NCBI GenBank assembly: GCA_029215795.1
Contig: JARDYH010000001.1
Coordinates: forward strand, 356,028,154 to 356,092,153
Reading direction: 5' to 3'
Length of the DNA: 64,000 nucleotides
Source of the DNA: Anniella stebbinsi
Taxonomy: Eukaryota > Chordata > Lepidosauria > Squamata > Anniellidae
Both the position numbers and the translations under genes were made by a program. Below are positions 21,491-31,912 of this stretch, piece after piece (the stretch's first letter is position 1; the number at the start of each line of letters is the position of its first letter). The notes beneath the pieces were generated by a model, which was not told the DNA's origin, did no database searches, and saw nothing but the letters and a program-made list of their open reading frames with translations.

Positions 21491-21884
21491 CAGAGACTCT
21501 CCCCTCCTGGCACTGACAAGACCTGCGTACCTCTAGTAAGGTAGTTCTATCAAGTGCCTTGAGACCCCGGTCTGGCACTTGGCAAAGCAGAGCCAAATAG
21601 TTGCCAGGTCAGTTTCATTTTCTCAGCTCTTTGACAACCCAAGTGAAATGAGCAAAGTTCTTTATCACATCTTTGTTACAGTCAGCGGGAACTGGATATG
21701 GCACAATGAGGGATTGGCAAGGCGATTGCACAAGCAAAAAAAGAAAGAAAAAAAAGTGGTTAGTGCTTTGGAGCAGGGTTGGCCAACTACTCTATTCTTG
21801 GGAGCCACTATTTCCTCCAGAAATCTGACTTGGGAGAAGCTGCAGCTCCATGGTACAACACATGCTTTACATGCAGGACGTCGA

Positions 21885-22643
21885 TGAAAATGTCGAGCCA
21901 GTGCATAGCTCCTATGAAAAAGGCAAATTCCATGTCAGGCATAATTAGGAAAGGAACTGAAAATAAAACTGCCAAGATCATAGTCCCCTTATACAAATCT
22001 GTGGCGTGACCACACTTAGAATACTGTGTACAGTTCTGGTCACCGCATCTAAAGAAAGATCTTGTAGAGCTGGATAACGGCAGAAAAGGGCAACTTAAAA
22101 TGATCAAGGGGCTGGAGCAACTCCCTATGAGGAAAGCTTGCAACATCTGGGACTGTTTAGGCTTAGAGGAGAGGAGAGGAAACATGATAGAGGTGTGCAA
22201 AATTATGTATGGTAAGGGAAAAGTGGATAGGGAGACATTTTTCTCCCTCTCTCATATTACTAGAACCCAGAGGGTTCATCCCATTAAGTTGATTGGTGGG
22301 AGATTCAGGACAGATCAAAGGAAGGACTTCGTTACATGCTACATGATGGAATTCACTTCCACAAGATGTAGGGATGGCCAACAATTTGGTTGGCTTTAAA
22401 AGTGGATTGGACAAATTCATGGAGGAAAAGGCTATTGGTTAATACTAGGCCCTGATGGCTACCTCCAGTATCAGAGGCAGTATGCCTATCTACACCAGCT
22501 GCTGGGGAACATGGGTGGGAGGGTGCTGTGCATTCATGTCCTGCTTTTGAGTTTCCTGCAGGCAGCTGGTTGGCCACTGTGTGAACAGATTGCTGGACTA
22601 GATGGACCCTCGGACTGATTCAGCTCTTCCTATATTCTTATGT
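21885..22643 (+). mobile_element. CR1 LINE 3' end
   Basis: Runs through the C-terminal coding part of CR1 ORF2: CCACACTTAGAATACTGTGT, AAAATGATCAAGGGGCTGGA, KLIGGRFRTDQRKDF at about 22286-22330, and the conserved tail CTGGACTAGATGGACCCT ending TTCTTATGT. Frameshifts and truncation make it non-functional. Minus-strand ORFs across it are shadows. Confidence 0.88.
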
Positions 22644-23008
22644 AAGGTCTCAGGTTCCATCTCCAGCATCTCCAGTTACGAAAAGATCAGACTGCCGGGA
22701 ACATGGAAGTCTTGTGCCCAGGTGCATCACTAGGCCTGGGCCAAAGTTGTCCCTGGCACTGAATCTCATCATCTTGGCCCTGAATCTCTTGGAGCTGGCT
22801 AGCCCAGGCATCCCTGAGGTTGTTCTCACTGCTGTGCAAGGCTGCTGTGCATGGCTGGAGGTGGGGACCCAAAAGGAAGATTGGGCTCCTGACCAGTCAG
22901 CTGTATGTTGCTATTTTGGCTACATAAGTTTTCCACACTCAGATAATGAGTTTGGTATTATTAAGTATAGAATGTAGATGATGTTTCTATCCTCCCCTCT
23001 CTTCTCTA

Positions 23009-23365
23009 AGGGTGCCTCTACAAGAGGCATTTAAAGCTCTTTCAAGGCGCATTAAAAAAATTACCTCTACAAGAACGGAGCGCAAATCGGGCGTAGAGGC
23101 GCGTTATCTCCCCGATTATGCGCATTATCGAATGCGCGTTAAATAGCGAGTTTTATTTTGCTCCGTCCGTTAAAGCGCATTTTGACTGTGTGAATAAGCG
23201 CTTATGCGCATTAACTACTTGTAAAGCGCATTTTGGACATCTGTTAATGCGCTTCGCCACCTCTCGCCGCCTCTCATGCAGAGGGATTAGGCGTAAATGC
23301 GCTTCTGTGATTATGCGCATAATCGCCTAACCAGGTGCAAAAGTGAATCCTTGTAGAGGGGACCT
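23009..23365 (+). mobile_element. GCGC-rich foldback element (family N), copy 2
   Basis: Ends GGGTGCCTCTACAAGA and the complement of CTTGTAGAGGGGACC. The body alternates ATGCGCATTA/TTAAAGCGCA words, opposite in orientation to copy 1. The plus-strand ORF at 23118-23330 parallels the copy 1 minus ORF. Confidence 0.75.
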
Positions 23366-23389
23366 AAGAAGCTTGAGGCAGCATATTCA

Positions 23390-23548
23390 GTTCTCAAGTC
23401 CTTTTATCCTCACAACAATCCCATGAGGTAGAGTACACTGAGATATAATGGTTGGACCAAGGGTCACCCAGCAGATTTCATAGCTGAGTGGGCATCATCT
23501 GCATATGGGTCTCCACAGTCCTAGCCCAACACACTAACCTTTCTATAA
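23390..23548 (-). mobile_element. SINE family B fragment
   Basis: CCTCACAACAATCCCATGAG, AGGGTCACCCAGCAG and CCTAGCCCAACACACTAACC in the minus-strand order. The head is truncated at 23548. Confidence 0.65.
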
Positions 23549-23799
23549 TAAAATTGCCATCATATAGCGGTAATGGGCCTCATAGGCACAGGACACATGT
23601 GAGACCTAAGTGGTCACTGTTGGAAGCTGGAGTGAGAACATCCTGAAAGATCCCATGAAGAAACAGATTCAAAGTTGTTTCCCATGGTTAACTGGGAATT
23701 AATGGCCATCAGCCCTGAGCATATGTAATTGGGAGTAAGCTCCATTGAACTTGGTGTGGTTTACTTCTGAGTAAACATGCACAGGAGTCAGCAGTCGAA

Positions 23800-24320
23800 G
23801 TGGCTCCAGAATTTATTTGTTATTTATTAGGTTGTTATCCTGCCTTATCACCAGTGGCCTCAAGACAGCAAACAATGCCTTGGTTTATACATAACAATAA
23901 TCCAGAGTATGCTTTATGGGTAGAGAATGGCCTGATTTGCACATAATGACATCCCAGAGTATGGGTTGAATCATCGGTTGTTGTTGAATCATGGGCTGGT
24001 TTTGAATCATGAATTGTTTTTACATGCAAACCCTGTACTATGGTTTAACTATGGGTTGCTAACCACAAACAACCCAGGAAGAGAGCCCATGGTTTGTTGT
24101 TGGGTCGTGGTTAACAACCCATAGTTAAACCATAGTGGATGTAAGGACACACAATTCAACAGCCCATGTTCAAGGTTGTTATGTGCGAACCAGGTCATTA
24201 AGACTTAGACAATAAAAATTAAGATGGCAACAATAAAAATAATTAAGGCAGCAGATAAAACACTAAAACCAGCCAGTTAAAAACCAATTAAAACATCAAT
24301 AAACTGCAAAAGGTAATTAA
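23800..24320 (-). mobile_element. LINE/SINE 3' tail split by a foldback
   Basis: Minus-strand tail sequence (TTTATTAGGTTGTTATCCTG at the left; AATTAAAACATCAATAAAC-type A-rich part at 24200-24320) is separated by the foldback at 23932-24193. Confidence 0.5.
23932..24193. mobile_element. Foldback element (family A-related)
   Basis: The ends CTGATTTGCACATAA and the complement of TTATGTGCGAACCAG mirror each other. Inner arms carry ACTATGGTTTAACTATGGGT (24038-24057) and the inverted AACCCATAGTTAAACCATAG. Confidence 0.75.
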
Positions 24321-24329
24321 AAGGGTCTC

Positions 24330-26276
24330 AGATCTCCTTAAGAGACAATGAAGAACAGGATAGAGCTGGGTTGGCTAAGCAGCGTGCAGGCACATATGTC
24401 TAGAGAGTGATCCACAGTTTCAAAGGCCTTCTCTCCATTAACAACCTGCCTAAACTCAGAAGGTGGAGGCATGCTGAGCTTCTATACAAATTGACATTTA
24501 TTTATTCCACCTGGCAAAAGAGAGATTATGCAACAAACACGGGAGGGTGGATCCAGACAGCAAATTCCAAGAACTACCATTCCAAAGGCATTGTGCAACT
24601 ATTCTCTTTTCCTCTTTAAGGATTTTTCTTGTGGAAAGAAAGGATGAAAAAAGCGGTGTAAAAACATGGGAAGGACGCATTACAACAGTAACATCATCTC
24701 ATCCGGACCCCCTGTAAAATTCTGTGAATGATTCAGGGCGATGGTGATATAAAAGTGTAATCCGGAAGCACCCAGCATCTCCAATGCCGATGTCAATTGG
24801 AGGGCAGCTTCATGTGAGGCCTAGAGTTCTCGTTTTTCATATTCCATCCCCATCTTGTGTTTGCACTTAAAAGGCAGGTCAAATGTAAAGTTTTACTGTC
24901 TGCATAGGGCTAGGAAATATAGATTGTGGTGTGTGTGTGTGAGAGAGAATGTTCTATAATATTTTGTATTCTCTATCCCCCGCCAAAAAAAGCCTTGGGC
25001 AAAACAAAGGCAGAAACTGCCTGTTCACAGCATGCTGCAACTTCAATTCTGCAAACTCTTCAAGACTGCCTCTTATTTTTTGTCTCCCTCCCGATGTGGG
25101 GGGAAAAAAATGTTAGATGCTGACAAGTTCTCTCCCTGAGCCTCCACCCTCTTCCTCCTCCTCCTTTCTTGGAGGTGGTTTGTGGGGAAGAGAGAGAACG
25201 ATGCCTCCTTCACTTCGGAATTAATGTTGATACAGCTTGAAAAACATGACAATGGCCTTCATGTGTGCGTGTGTGTGCCGTGTCTTGCCCTAGTGGTGGG
25301 TTCCAACGAACACAGCACTGCCTGTGGGTGGATGGAGAGGCACATTTTGGCGTTTCAAGGAGACATTTCAAATCTCCTCCAAGGTTTCCCCTCCCTGCCT
25401 CCTCTTTCTTCAGTTCGCATTGTTGTGTGGCGTTAGAAATCTCCGCTTCCCTTTTCCTAACCGCTCCCTGCCTGTGAAAACATGCAAGGAAAGTTACCTT
25501 CATATTCTAAAGGTGGAAGCTTCTGCTCTGCTCTGTCTCCCTCAACTCTGCGCCACGCGACGGAACCGATTTGCTTAACAACTCCAGCCATCCCAATGAC
25601 TTTTCCTACCTCCCCGGCCCCCCCTTCCCCTTTTCTCGGAAAGAAACACACATAGCTTCACTTTACAGAGGGAGGTTTGGCCATTTGAAAGAAACGGGGA
25701 GATGACCCAAAAATAATAATTAAAAAATAATAATAGAACAGCAGCAGCAGCAGCAGCCTTCCGCGCACCCGAGTGGGAACGCAAGTCAGAACAGCCTGGA
25801 GTCACTTCGTAGTATTATTTTAGTTTCTTTGTATGGAGATTCCATTCAAACTGTTCAGCGTGTCGCTAGTAACCTTCCGCCAAGGGGGGAGGGGGTGGTG
25901 GAGGAAGAGGAGGGGGAAAAATAGTCCCAAGCTACTCCTCACCCTTGAGCTGATGAGGGAAGTGAGGACGTGTATGTGCGTGTGTGTGAAAGAGAAAATA
26001 ATTTGATTGCAACTCTTCTTGCGGAGGCAGCCACAAAATCAGCTTCTTTTGCAACGGGGCCTTTTGCTTGAGTGTGGCTAGAGCCCTTCTTTAGGGCAGC
26101 TTCCAAACTCCCTCCTCCCTCCCCCCCCCCCCCCCCGCACCGCTCTTTTTTCTTTTTTTCCTTTTCCCTCTATAAAGATACACTGTAGTCTTGGAACAAG
26201 CTGTATCATTGGGCGTAGAGATTGCAAAGCTCCAACCACGTAAATACCGCCTCTCCACCTAACCTTCACAAACGGA
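24330..26276. other. Repeat-poor upstream flank of RCOR1
   Basis: No SINE, LINE or MITE was recognised in this nearly 2-kb stretch, unlike the rest of the window. It contains a short AGC run (25739-25756), a 16-nt C tract (26121-26136), pyrimidine-rich stretches around 25140-25165 and scattered CpGs rising towards 26.3 kb. Several ORFs of 60-97 codons occur on both strands; none resembles a known protein. It probably contains proximal regulatory sequence for RCOR1. Confidence 0.45.
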
Positions 26277-26480
26277 AGCGCGGGGCCGGCTTTGACGGAC
26301 GAGGCGGGCGGGCCAATGGGCGAGGGGGAAATCTTCCCAAAATGTAAGGCTGGCCAATGAGGGGCGGCGGGGGCAGGCTCGCGGGGAGCCTAGCAGCTCA
26401 GGTTGACAGTGACTAGCCCCAGTCCAGGAAAGAAGTGCAAAGGAAAGAGATGAGCCTCAAAGTTCGAGGCTTGCTCACAT
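26277..26480 (+). promoter_or_regulatory. RCOR1: RCOR1 core promoter, GC-rich with CCAAT and GC boxes
   Basis: The stretch is rich in G, C and CpG, in contrast to the A/T-rich surroundings. It holds two forward CCAAT boxes (26313-26317 and 26354-26358, 41 bp apart), an SP1-type GAGGCGGGCGGG at 26301-26312 and GGGGCGG at 26361-26367. No TATA box stands at a useful distance. This is the pattern of a housekeeping CpG-island promoter, consistent with broad expression of CoREST. The transcription start is inferred to lie between about 26380 and 26450. Confidence 0.7.
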
Positions 26481-26763
26481 TGCAGGGAATTTGAAAGGGG
26501 AAAAAGAAAAAGGAAGGGAAAGGAAATTAAGGGGCCCAAACCCTGCAATTACGCAGGGGCAGCTGGAAACCTACAGTTGCAGCGAACTTCCTAGGGGCTG
26601 CTTCCTCCTCCCCCTCGCCTTTTTGCAAAAAAAAGAAAGAAAAAAAAAAGCCCTTCTTTTATTTCCCCACTCTTCCCCACCCCCCGGCCAATTTTTTTGA
26701 CTCTGGTCTCTTTATCTTCTTCCCCCTCCGCATTTCTTTAACCCCCCCCCCCCGCCGCCCCCC
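26400..26763 (+). other. RCOR1: RCOR1 5' leader (probable 5'UTR)
   Basis: The region lies between the GC-box promoter and the ATG. It is purine-rich at 26490-26535 and A-rich at 26627-26650, with a 12-nt C run at 26742-26753 just before the start codon. The exact transcription start is not visible. Antisense ORFs of 98-132 codons across this leader and exon 1 are treated as composition artefacts. Confidence 0.55.
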
Positions 26764-26998
26764 ATGCCAGCCATGATAGAGAAGGGCCCGGAGGTCTCCG
26801 GGAAGCGCAGGGGGAGAAACAGCAATGCTAACAGCGCGTCGAGCGCTTCCAACAGCGCCGCTGCCTCCGCCGGTGCCAACAGCAGTAACAATGGGAATAA
26901 TAAAAGTTTGGCAGCGGCAGCAGCGCCCAATGGGAATAGCAGCAGCAACAACTCTTGGGAAGAAGGCAGTTCTGGATCCTCCAGCGACGACGAGCATG
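26764..26998 (+). CDS. RCOR1: RCOR1 coding exon 1 (REST corepressor 1, N-terminus)
   Basis: Seen: the ATG at 26764 opens a frame starting MPAMIEKGPEVSGKRRGR, followed by a Ser/Asn/Ala-rich low-complexity stretch (about residues 19-50), NKSLAAAAAPNGNSSS (about 47-62) and an acidic SWEEGSSGSSSDDEH end. It stops at a strong donor (G|GTGAGT at 26999), leaving one base of the next codon (phase 1). Known: this is the N-terminus of CoREST/RCOR1, the nuclear scaffold linking LSD1 (KDM1A) and HDAC1/2 to REST and other factors. The ELM2 and two SANT domains lie in later exons, outside the window. The start is chosen because it matches the family N-terminus and is the first ATG in this frame after the GC-rich leader. 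Odd: the long poly-Ala tract I recall in mammals is replaced by a mixed Ser/Asn/Ala tract. The frame stays open into intron 1, which is not coding. RCOR2 and RCOR3 are less likely because their N-termini differ. Confidence 0.95.
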
Positions 26999-27147
26999 GT
27001 GAGTCTCCCGGGGAGGAGGTGGGAGCTTTGAAAAAACAAAACAAGAAAAAAAAACACTACTCTTTATCAAAGCTGAAACAAGACCGTTGTTTTTTTTAAT
27101 GGACCTACTTTTGAAAATAACCATTCTGGTTTATTTCTTTGAACCAG
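26999..27147 (+). other. RCOR1: RCOR1 intron 1 (149 bp)
   Basis: A very short GT-AG intron. The donor is GTGAGT at 26999 and the acceptor is a pyrimidine-rich stretch ending CCAG at 27147. An A-rich tract lies at about 27033-27055 and a T run at about 27090-27098. The exon 1 frame continues open to 27097, but the phase match to exon 2 and the conserved residues across the junction support splicing. Confidence 0.9.
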
Positions 27148-27207
27148 GAGGAGGAGGCATGAGAGTGGGAACCCAATATCAAGCAGTCGTCCCTGACTTT
27201 GATCATG
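27148..27207 (+). CDS. RCOR1: RCOR1 coding exon 2
   Basis: Seen: an acceptor AG at 27146-27147 is followed by 60 nt. Spliced in phase 1 to exon 1, they read GGGGMRVGTQYQAVVPDFDH, then G|GTGAGT at 27208, again phase 1. The motif GMRVG.QYQAVVPDFD is the conserved segment just before the ELM2 domain in CoREST proteins, so it confirms both the gene and the splice frame. Odd: the last full codon is CAT (His), where I recall Pro in mammalian RCOR1; this could be a lineage substitution or a recollection error. Exon 3, expected to begin with the remainder of an Ala codon followed by KLARR-like sequence, was not found downstream in the window. Confidence 0.93.
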
Positions 27208-27419
27208 GTGAGTCTTTTTCTTCTTCTTTTTTCTAAAGCAGAAACCGAATCGTTACACGGCTGAAGCGTGCATTTACTTCTCTTTCGGAGGAAGCTTGTG
27301 TGAATATCACATTCGACTGTGTGACTCTCTTTCGCCCGTCTCCTCCTCAATCCTCCAGGAATTTGGGAAGGGTACGCCTCCAACTTGATCCGATGCCTCT
27401 TTTCTTTTCACTCGGAAAC

Positions 27420-27590
27420 CTAAATCCCCATCGAGTTCAATGGAGCTTACTCCCAAGAACGCGGTTTGCATGGTATGGCAGCCGAGTCGCCAGCTCCTTT
27501 GCATGGTGTTTTTTTTTTGTTTTTTACTCGGAAGTACATCCCCATAGAGTTCAGTGGGGCTTGCCCCCTAAGTAAGTAAGGAAGTGTGTC
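27420..27590. repeat. Two short family G repeats in RCOR1 intron 2
   Basis: CCCCATCGAGTTCAATGGAG (27426-27445) and CCCCATAGAGTTCAGTGGGG (27540-27559), the only dispersed repeats near the RCOR1 exons. Confidence 0.5.
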
Positions 27591-28005
27591 TGGATTAAGA
27601 GCCTTGGACAGTTAACTCGGTTTTGGTGTGTTTCTTAGGGCTCCAGGGTACTTCCTTCCTTTTGTTATACTTGAAGTGATAAATAAAAGCGTGTGTTCAT
27701 TTTAAAGAAGCGGGAAGGTAACTACTACCTACCCCCCTTCCCCCTTCGTTTGCGTGTTCACCCTGCCGTCCAAGGGAAGAACAGCAACAAAAGAGGTTGT
27801 GTGGGGGGACGGAAACGTGTTCGGGAAACGTGCCACCACACATGGGGATGAACCGGGTGGGTTGCAGGAGTTGTTCTGGGGTTTTACTTCCTTCTATGAA
27901 ATCCCATAAAAAAAAAAGAACCCAAGATTGCCCTTCCCATGTTGGCTGTTGGGGGAGGGGGAAAGAGAGTTAAGTCAATAAAGCATGGAGGAGCAATCTC
28001 GTCCT

Positions 28006-28022
28006 CCCCCCCCCCCCCCCCC
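28006..28022. repeat. Poly-C tract (17 nt)
   Basis: Uninterrupted C run in early intron 2. A second run of 13 C lies at 28161-28173. Confidence 0.9.
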
Positions 28023-29117
28023 AATTTTCTTGGCTTTCAGGTGTGGCTACTATTTTCATATTCACATTGGCAGAGGTGGAAAGAGGAGTTGGCCTTTTAT
28101 GAAAATCGGTGCCACTCTACTCTCTTAGACTCCTCCCCCTCCAACGCCAAACCCGATCATCCCCCCCCCCCCCGCACATAATGATTTTAGATGCAATTGA
28201 CCTAAATCCAATTATTTTTATTTTTTTTAAAAGGAGTGGTTTATACGATTAGGCTTTTTGAAGAGGTACTGGGAAGAATAGAGATCTTCACACTTCTTCC
28301 TCTTTTAATGACGAAATTTAGGGCGAGTAGTAAAAGACAAAAAAGAGAGCCAGTTAATAAAAACAACATGAGTCTTTCCAGGGGGAGCTTTCTAAACTGG
28401 GTGACAAACTGATTTGTCCAGTGAGAGAGACGTTTAAAGTGGGGAGTTCTTGATTCTCTTTCTGTGCTTGGATATGTGGTGTTGGGAATGGAAAATAATA
28501 AAATAGCATCAGATTCTCGTTCCTTTACTTAAGATGGGCAGATTTATTGAAATCAATTGTTTCGCTTTTTGTGGGGAGAGGGGAGAAGTACCCCATGTTC
28601 CACAGGCTTCTGTTCTCTTTCAGTTTTCTGTAGGCTTAACTTAAAAATGGTACAGGGGCTAACTGAGCAAACAAAGGAATTCAAGTGTTCCTGTAAGGCA
28701 GAGAATTAATAATAAAAAGTGCTCCAGTTGTATGTGTTGGGAAACATGCCTGTATTAAAAAAGGAAGAAAATAAAAGAAAGAGGGTTTTACTTCCTTAGT
28801 TTTCAAATGCAAGCCTTTTTTATTGTTTCTTTGTAACTGTAGGTTAATGCTGTCTTCCTTTAAAAAAACAACACCCCTCTACTGTTTTGGTCTTAACACT
28901 TGAGCTGACTCTAGCATGTTAGCTAATTTAATTGAATCCCTTGTTTCCTGACTTCTTTCTTTTAAGCCCACAAAACAAATCCCATATACTCTGAAAAATG
29001 TGATTTCTTTTTATAGTATGACCCGAGGAACTTCTGATAATTGATTTTTCTAGATTGCTGACTGTCATAATGGGTGATAGTACTCAAAATATGTTGAGCT
29101 GGTTTGTAATTTGTAAG

Positions 29118-29345
29118 GATGCAATTCTATGCACGTTTAGACAGAAAAAAAATACTACAACTCCCAGAACCCTCCAGCCAGGATTGCTGACGGGGAATGT
29201 TGGGTGATGCAGGACTTCTTTCTGCCTAAACATGCATAGGGTTTAGCCCAAAGAGTGCAATCCTATACATGTTTAGATAGAAAAAGGTCTTGGAGAATGC
29301 TGGGAATTGTAAGACTTTTCTATCTGAATGTGCGTAAGATTGCGC
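29118..29345. mobile_element. Two adjacent foldbacks (family C)
   Basis: Both units (29118-29236 and 29257-29345) start GCAATCCTATRCAYGTTTAGA-like and contain the CTACAACTCCCAG / GGGAATTGTAAGACTTTT arms. The second is internally deleted. Confidence 0.65.
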
Positions 29346-29636
29346 CATAACACTTGTAGTTTAGAGCCATGGTGCTGAAGTGGGCTTTCTACTCCATCTT
29401 GTCCAACACTCTGCTTGATACAGGAAATCCAGAACTAGACTATCTTCAACAGATGGCTGTCCAACCTCTGATTGAAAGCCTCCAGTGAGGGAGAGCCCTC
29501 CCCCCTCCCCTGGCCCAATGATTGTGAAGCTTACTATTAAGAAGTTTCTCCTAATGTTCAACCAAAATCTATCTACTATAACTTAAGCCTAATAGGCTTA
29601 GTACTGCTTGATGGGGTAAAAGAGAACGCTGTTGGG

Positions 29637-29964
29637 CTGGTTTGTGCAATCACTGCAGCCCTCCGTGGCTTATTTAAGCCATGGTGGGTTGTGGTGCATT
29701 TAGGCAGCCATTTTTAATATTCAGCTCTAGGCAGATGAGTTGCCATGATTTGTTGTGTTGTACCGGTGTGGCAGGGGTTGTTTGAGGGTTAAACAACCTT
29801 CAAATAACCCTTGACGTGTTTTAGATTTATTTGTTGGTTGTTTAACCCTCAAACAACCCCTGCTGCCTGAGTTCAGATAACACAATAAGCCATGACAACT
29901 TCCTGCTGGGGGCTGAATATTCAGAATGGCTAGCAGCATGTGCTGTAGTGATTGTGTGAACCTG
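29637..29964. mobile_element. Foldback MITE nested in CR1
   Basis: The terminal arms CTGGTTTGTGCAATCACT and the complement of AGTGATTGTGTGAACCTG are inverted. An inner palindrome carries GGGGTTGTTTGAGGGTTAAA and its inverted copy, and CAGATAACACAATAAGCCAT resembles the ends of families A and B. Confidence 0.75.
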
Positions 29965-30197
29965 GTCAACAAGTCTCTGTCCTTGGAGATACTTAAAGAG
30001 GTCTATCGTGTCCTCCCCTTCAGTCTGCTGTTCACCAGACTAAACATGCCCAGTTCCTTCAACCTTTCTTCAAAGGACTTGTTTCCCATTTCACTGACAA
30101 TCTTCGTTGCTTTTCCCTGAACCCATTCCAGTTTGTCTATAACATTCTTAAAATGCAGCTCCCAGAACAGGGAACTTGGAAATTATGGTTCTGTTAA

Positions 30198-30311
30198 TTT
30201 TTATAGAATGCTTTATAGTTTTGATCGATTTTAAATTGTTTTTTAAGCTGCCTTGAGTGCCACTTTTTGGTAGAAAGGCAGGGTATAAATAATAAATGAA
30301 TAAATAAATAA
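30198..30311 (+). mobile_element. LINE 3' tail nested in CR1
   Basis: 114 bp of plus-orientation LINE tail (AAGCTGCCTTGAGTGCCAC, GGCAGGGTATAAATAATAAA, then AATA repeats), interrupting the CR1 run CTTCTGTTAAT / AATGCAACCTAAAATCGC. Confidence 0.7.
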
Positions 30312-30937
30312 AATGCAACCTAAAATCGCATTAGCCTTATTTGCAGCTACATAACCCTGCTGGCCCATGTTCAGCTTGTGATTGGCTGCAACCCCAAAAT
30401 CCTCTTCAGATGTATTATTGCCAAGCTAGGCATCTCCCAACCTATACTGGTGCACTTGATTATTAATTGCCTAAATGCAAAGCTTTGTATTTGTCTCTTT
30501 TGAATTTTATTTTGTTAGTTCAGCCCATTTTCCCATACTATCAAGGCGATTTTTATTTTTAATTCTGTCTTTTGAGGTGTTAGCTGCCCCTCCAATTTCT
30601 GCGCATTTGGTGAGGATTCCCTCCAGCCCTTCATCTTTGGCACTGATAAATTTAAATTTCACCCGACTCACAAATGTGCCAGAGGCCTGATCCTATGCAT
30701 ATATATTTTTTCCAAAAGTAACGCCCACTGAGATCAATGGGACTTATTCCCTGGTTAAGAATGCATAGGATTATAGCCTAAGGCCACATGCAATAGGGTC
30801 AGGTGAATGTGGCCTCAGTCAAGTCACAATTCTCTCCACCTCCGTCCCTGAATTGCAACATGAGGAATAAATAATGCTGGCCTGCTTTACTGGTTTGTTG
30901 TGAAGGTCACTGGGAGCACATGTGGCATACATTGGGC

Positions 30938-31119
30938 CTGTTCAGATAACACACTAAACCATGGTTAAATTTCCAACCTTTTGCAGCAAATGGTTAGTGA
31001 GCATGTTTAAACTGTGGTTATCTAGCCATCATGCTAAGTCATGGTTCACATGACACACTAAGCCATAATCTTTAGCTCAAAATGCTTAACCACCATAGCT
31101 TAGCATGTCTTCTGAACAG
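30938..31119. mobile_element. Foldback MITE family A, copy 1
   Basis: Ends CTGTTCAGATAACACACTAA and the complement of TTAGCATGTCTTCTGAACAG. Contains GCAAATGGTTAGTGAGCATG and CATGGTTCACATGACACAC. Opposite in orientation to the copies at 36.1 and 55.5 kb. Confidence 0.8.
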
Positions 31120-31394
31120 GGGCACAAGTACTCAAAAGTGCTTTATAAATGCTAATACTATACTATGTAACATGGAACAAAATGATATAATGGCTTCCTC
31201 TTGAAGTCTTAATGTTTTGCTTTTGAATATAACTGAGTATTTGTGTTTTCTCTTCTTTTCTTGTCCCAGACAGTAACGTTTTTATTACATTGATATCCTG
31301 GCTTTTGTTTAAGGAGTTGAAGGTAGCATATATGGCTTCTCCTTCTTCACAATTTCCCCCCCTCAAAATGACCCTTTAAGCTGAGACATAGTGG

Positions 31395-31912
31395 TTGCAT
31401 TCAGATAACACAATAATCAATGGTGGGGTAATAGTCAACTCCACGGTTGATTATTGAGGGGATACTCCTCACATGACATGATTACAATCAACTGTGGTGT
31501 GCATTAAGGCCAGCGTCGAGTTGACTAGTAGTCAACGGTATGTTTGATTGACACATCCCCCGCCATCTCTCCCCCATCCCATTAGCCATCCCCCCTCTCC
31601 CCCCATCCCATCAGCCATTGCAAGTTCTGCTGGCTGAACTAGAGCGGCAGCCACTGCTTTGGCCATTCTTGCCACGGGACTCTGTAGTTGCCGAAAATAA
31701 CCAGCTGTGTGTGACGAAATAGTCAACTGTACACCACACACGACACAATAACAAATAGTTTTTCAAATAATCATTTCTGCACAGCGTTGGTTATTTCCTT
31801 TGGTTATTTCCACCAAATAACCAACAGTGGTGTGAGAAAGTCTGACAGATGACATGATAACCCACCGTTGACTATTTAACCCACCATTGGTTATCATGTC
31901 ATCTGAATGCAG
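31395..31912. mobile_element. Foldback MITE family B, copy 1 (518 bp)
   Basis: Ends TTGCATTCAGATAACACAAT and the complement of ATCATGTCATCTGAATGCAG. Arms of repeated ATAGTCAACTSCACGGTTGA-type words surround a C-rich centre (CCCCATCCCATTAGCC). No coding capacity. Confidence 0.78.

Larger units (their letters stand above)
29389..30680 (-). mobile_element. CR1 LINE fragment with two nested insertions
   Basis: Minus-orientation CR1 in three segments. Segment 1 (29389-29636) has CAGATGGCTGTCCAACCTCT and GAAGTTTCTCCTAATGTTCA. Segment 2 (29965-30197) has CCAGACTAAACATGCCCAGT and CATTCCAGTTTGTCTATAAC. Segment 3 (30312-30680) has CTAAAATCGCATTAGCC and CTATCAAGGCGATTTTTATT. The order and spacing match the reverse of CR1 ORF2/3' sequence once the inserts are removed. 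Confidence 0.85.

Noticed and set aside
21808..22200. 130-codon minus-strand ORF
   Set aside because: Antisense shadow of the CR1 fragment at 21885-22643.
26999..27099. Extension of the RCOR1 exon 1 frame to a stop at 27099
   Set aside because: The strong GT donor and the conserved residues encoded by exon 2 in matching phase show this is intron read-through.
26659..27124. Antisense ORFs of 98-132 codons over RCOR1 exon 1
   Set aside because: They arise from the GC-rich, biased-codon exon and leader; the sense frame has clear RCOR1 identity and splice sites.
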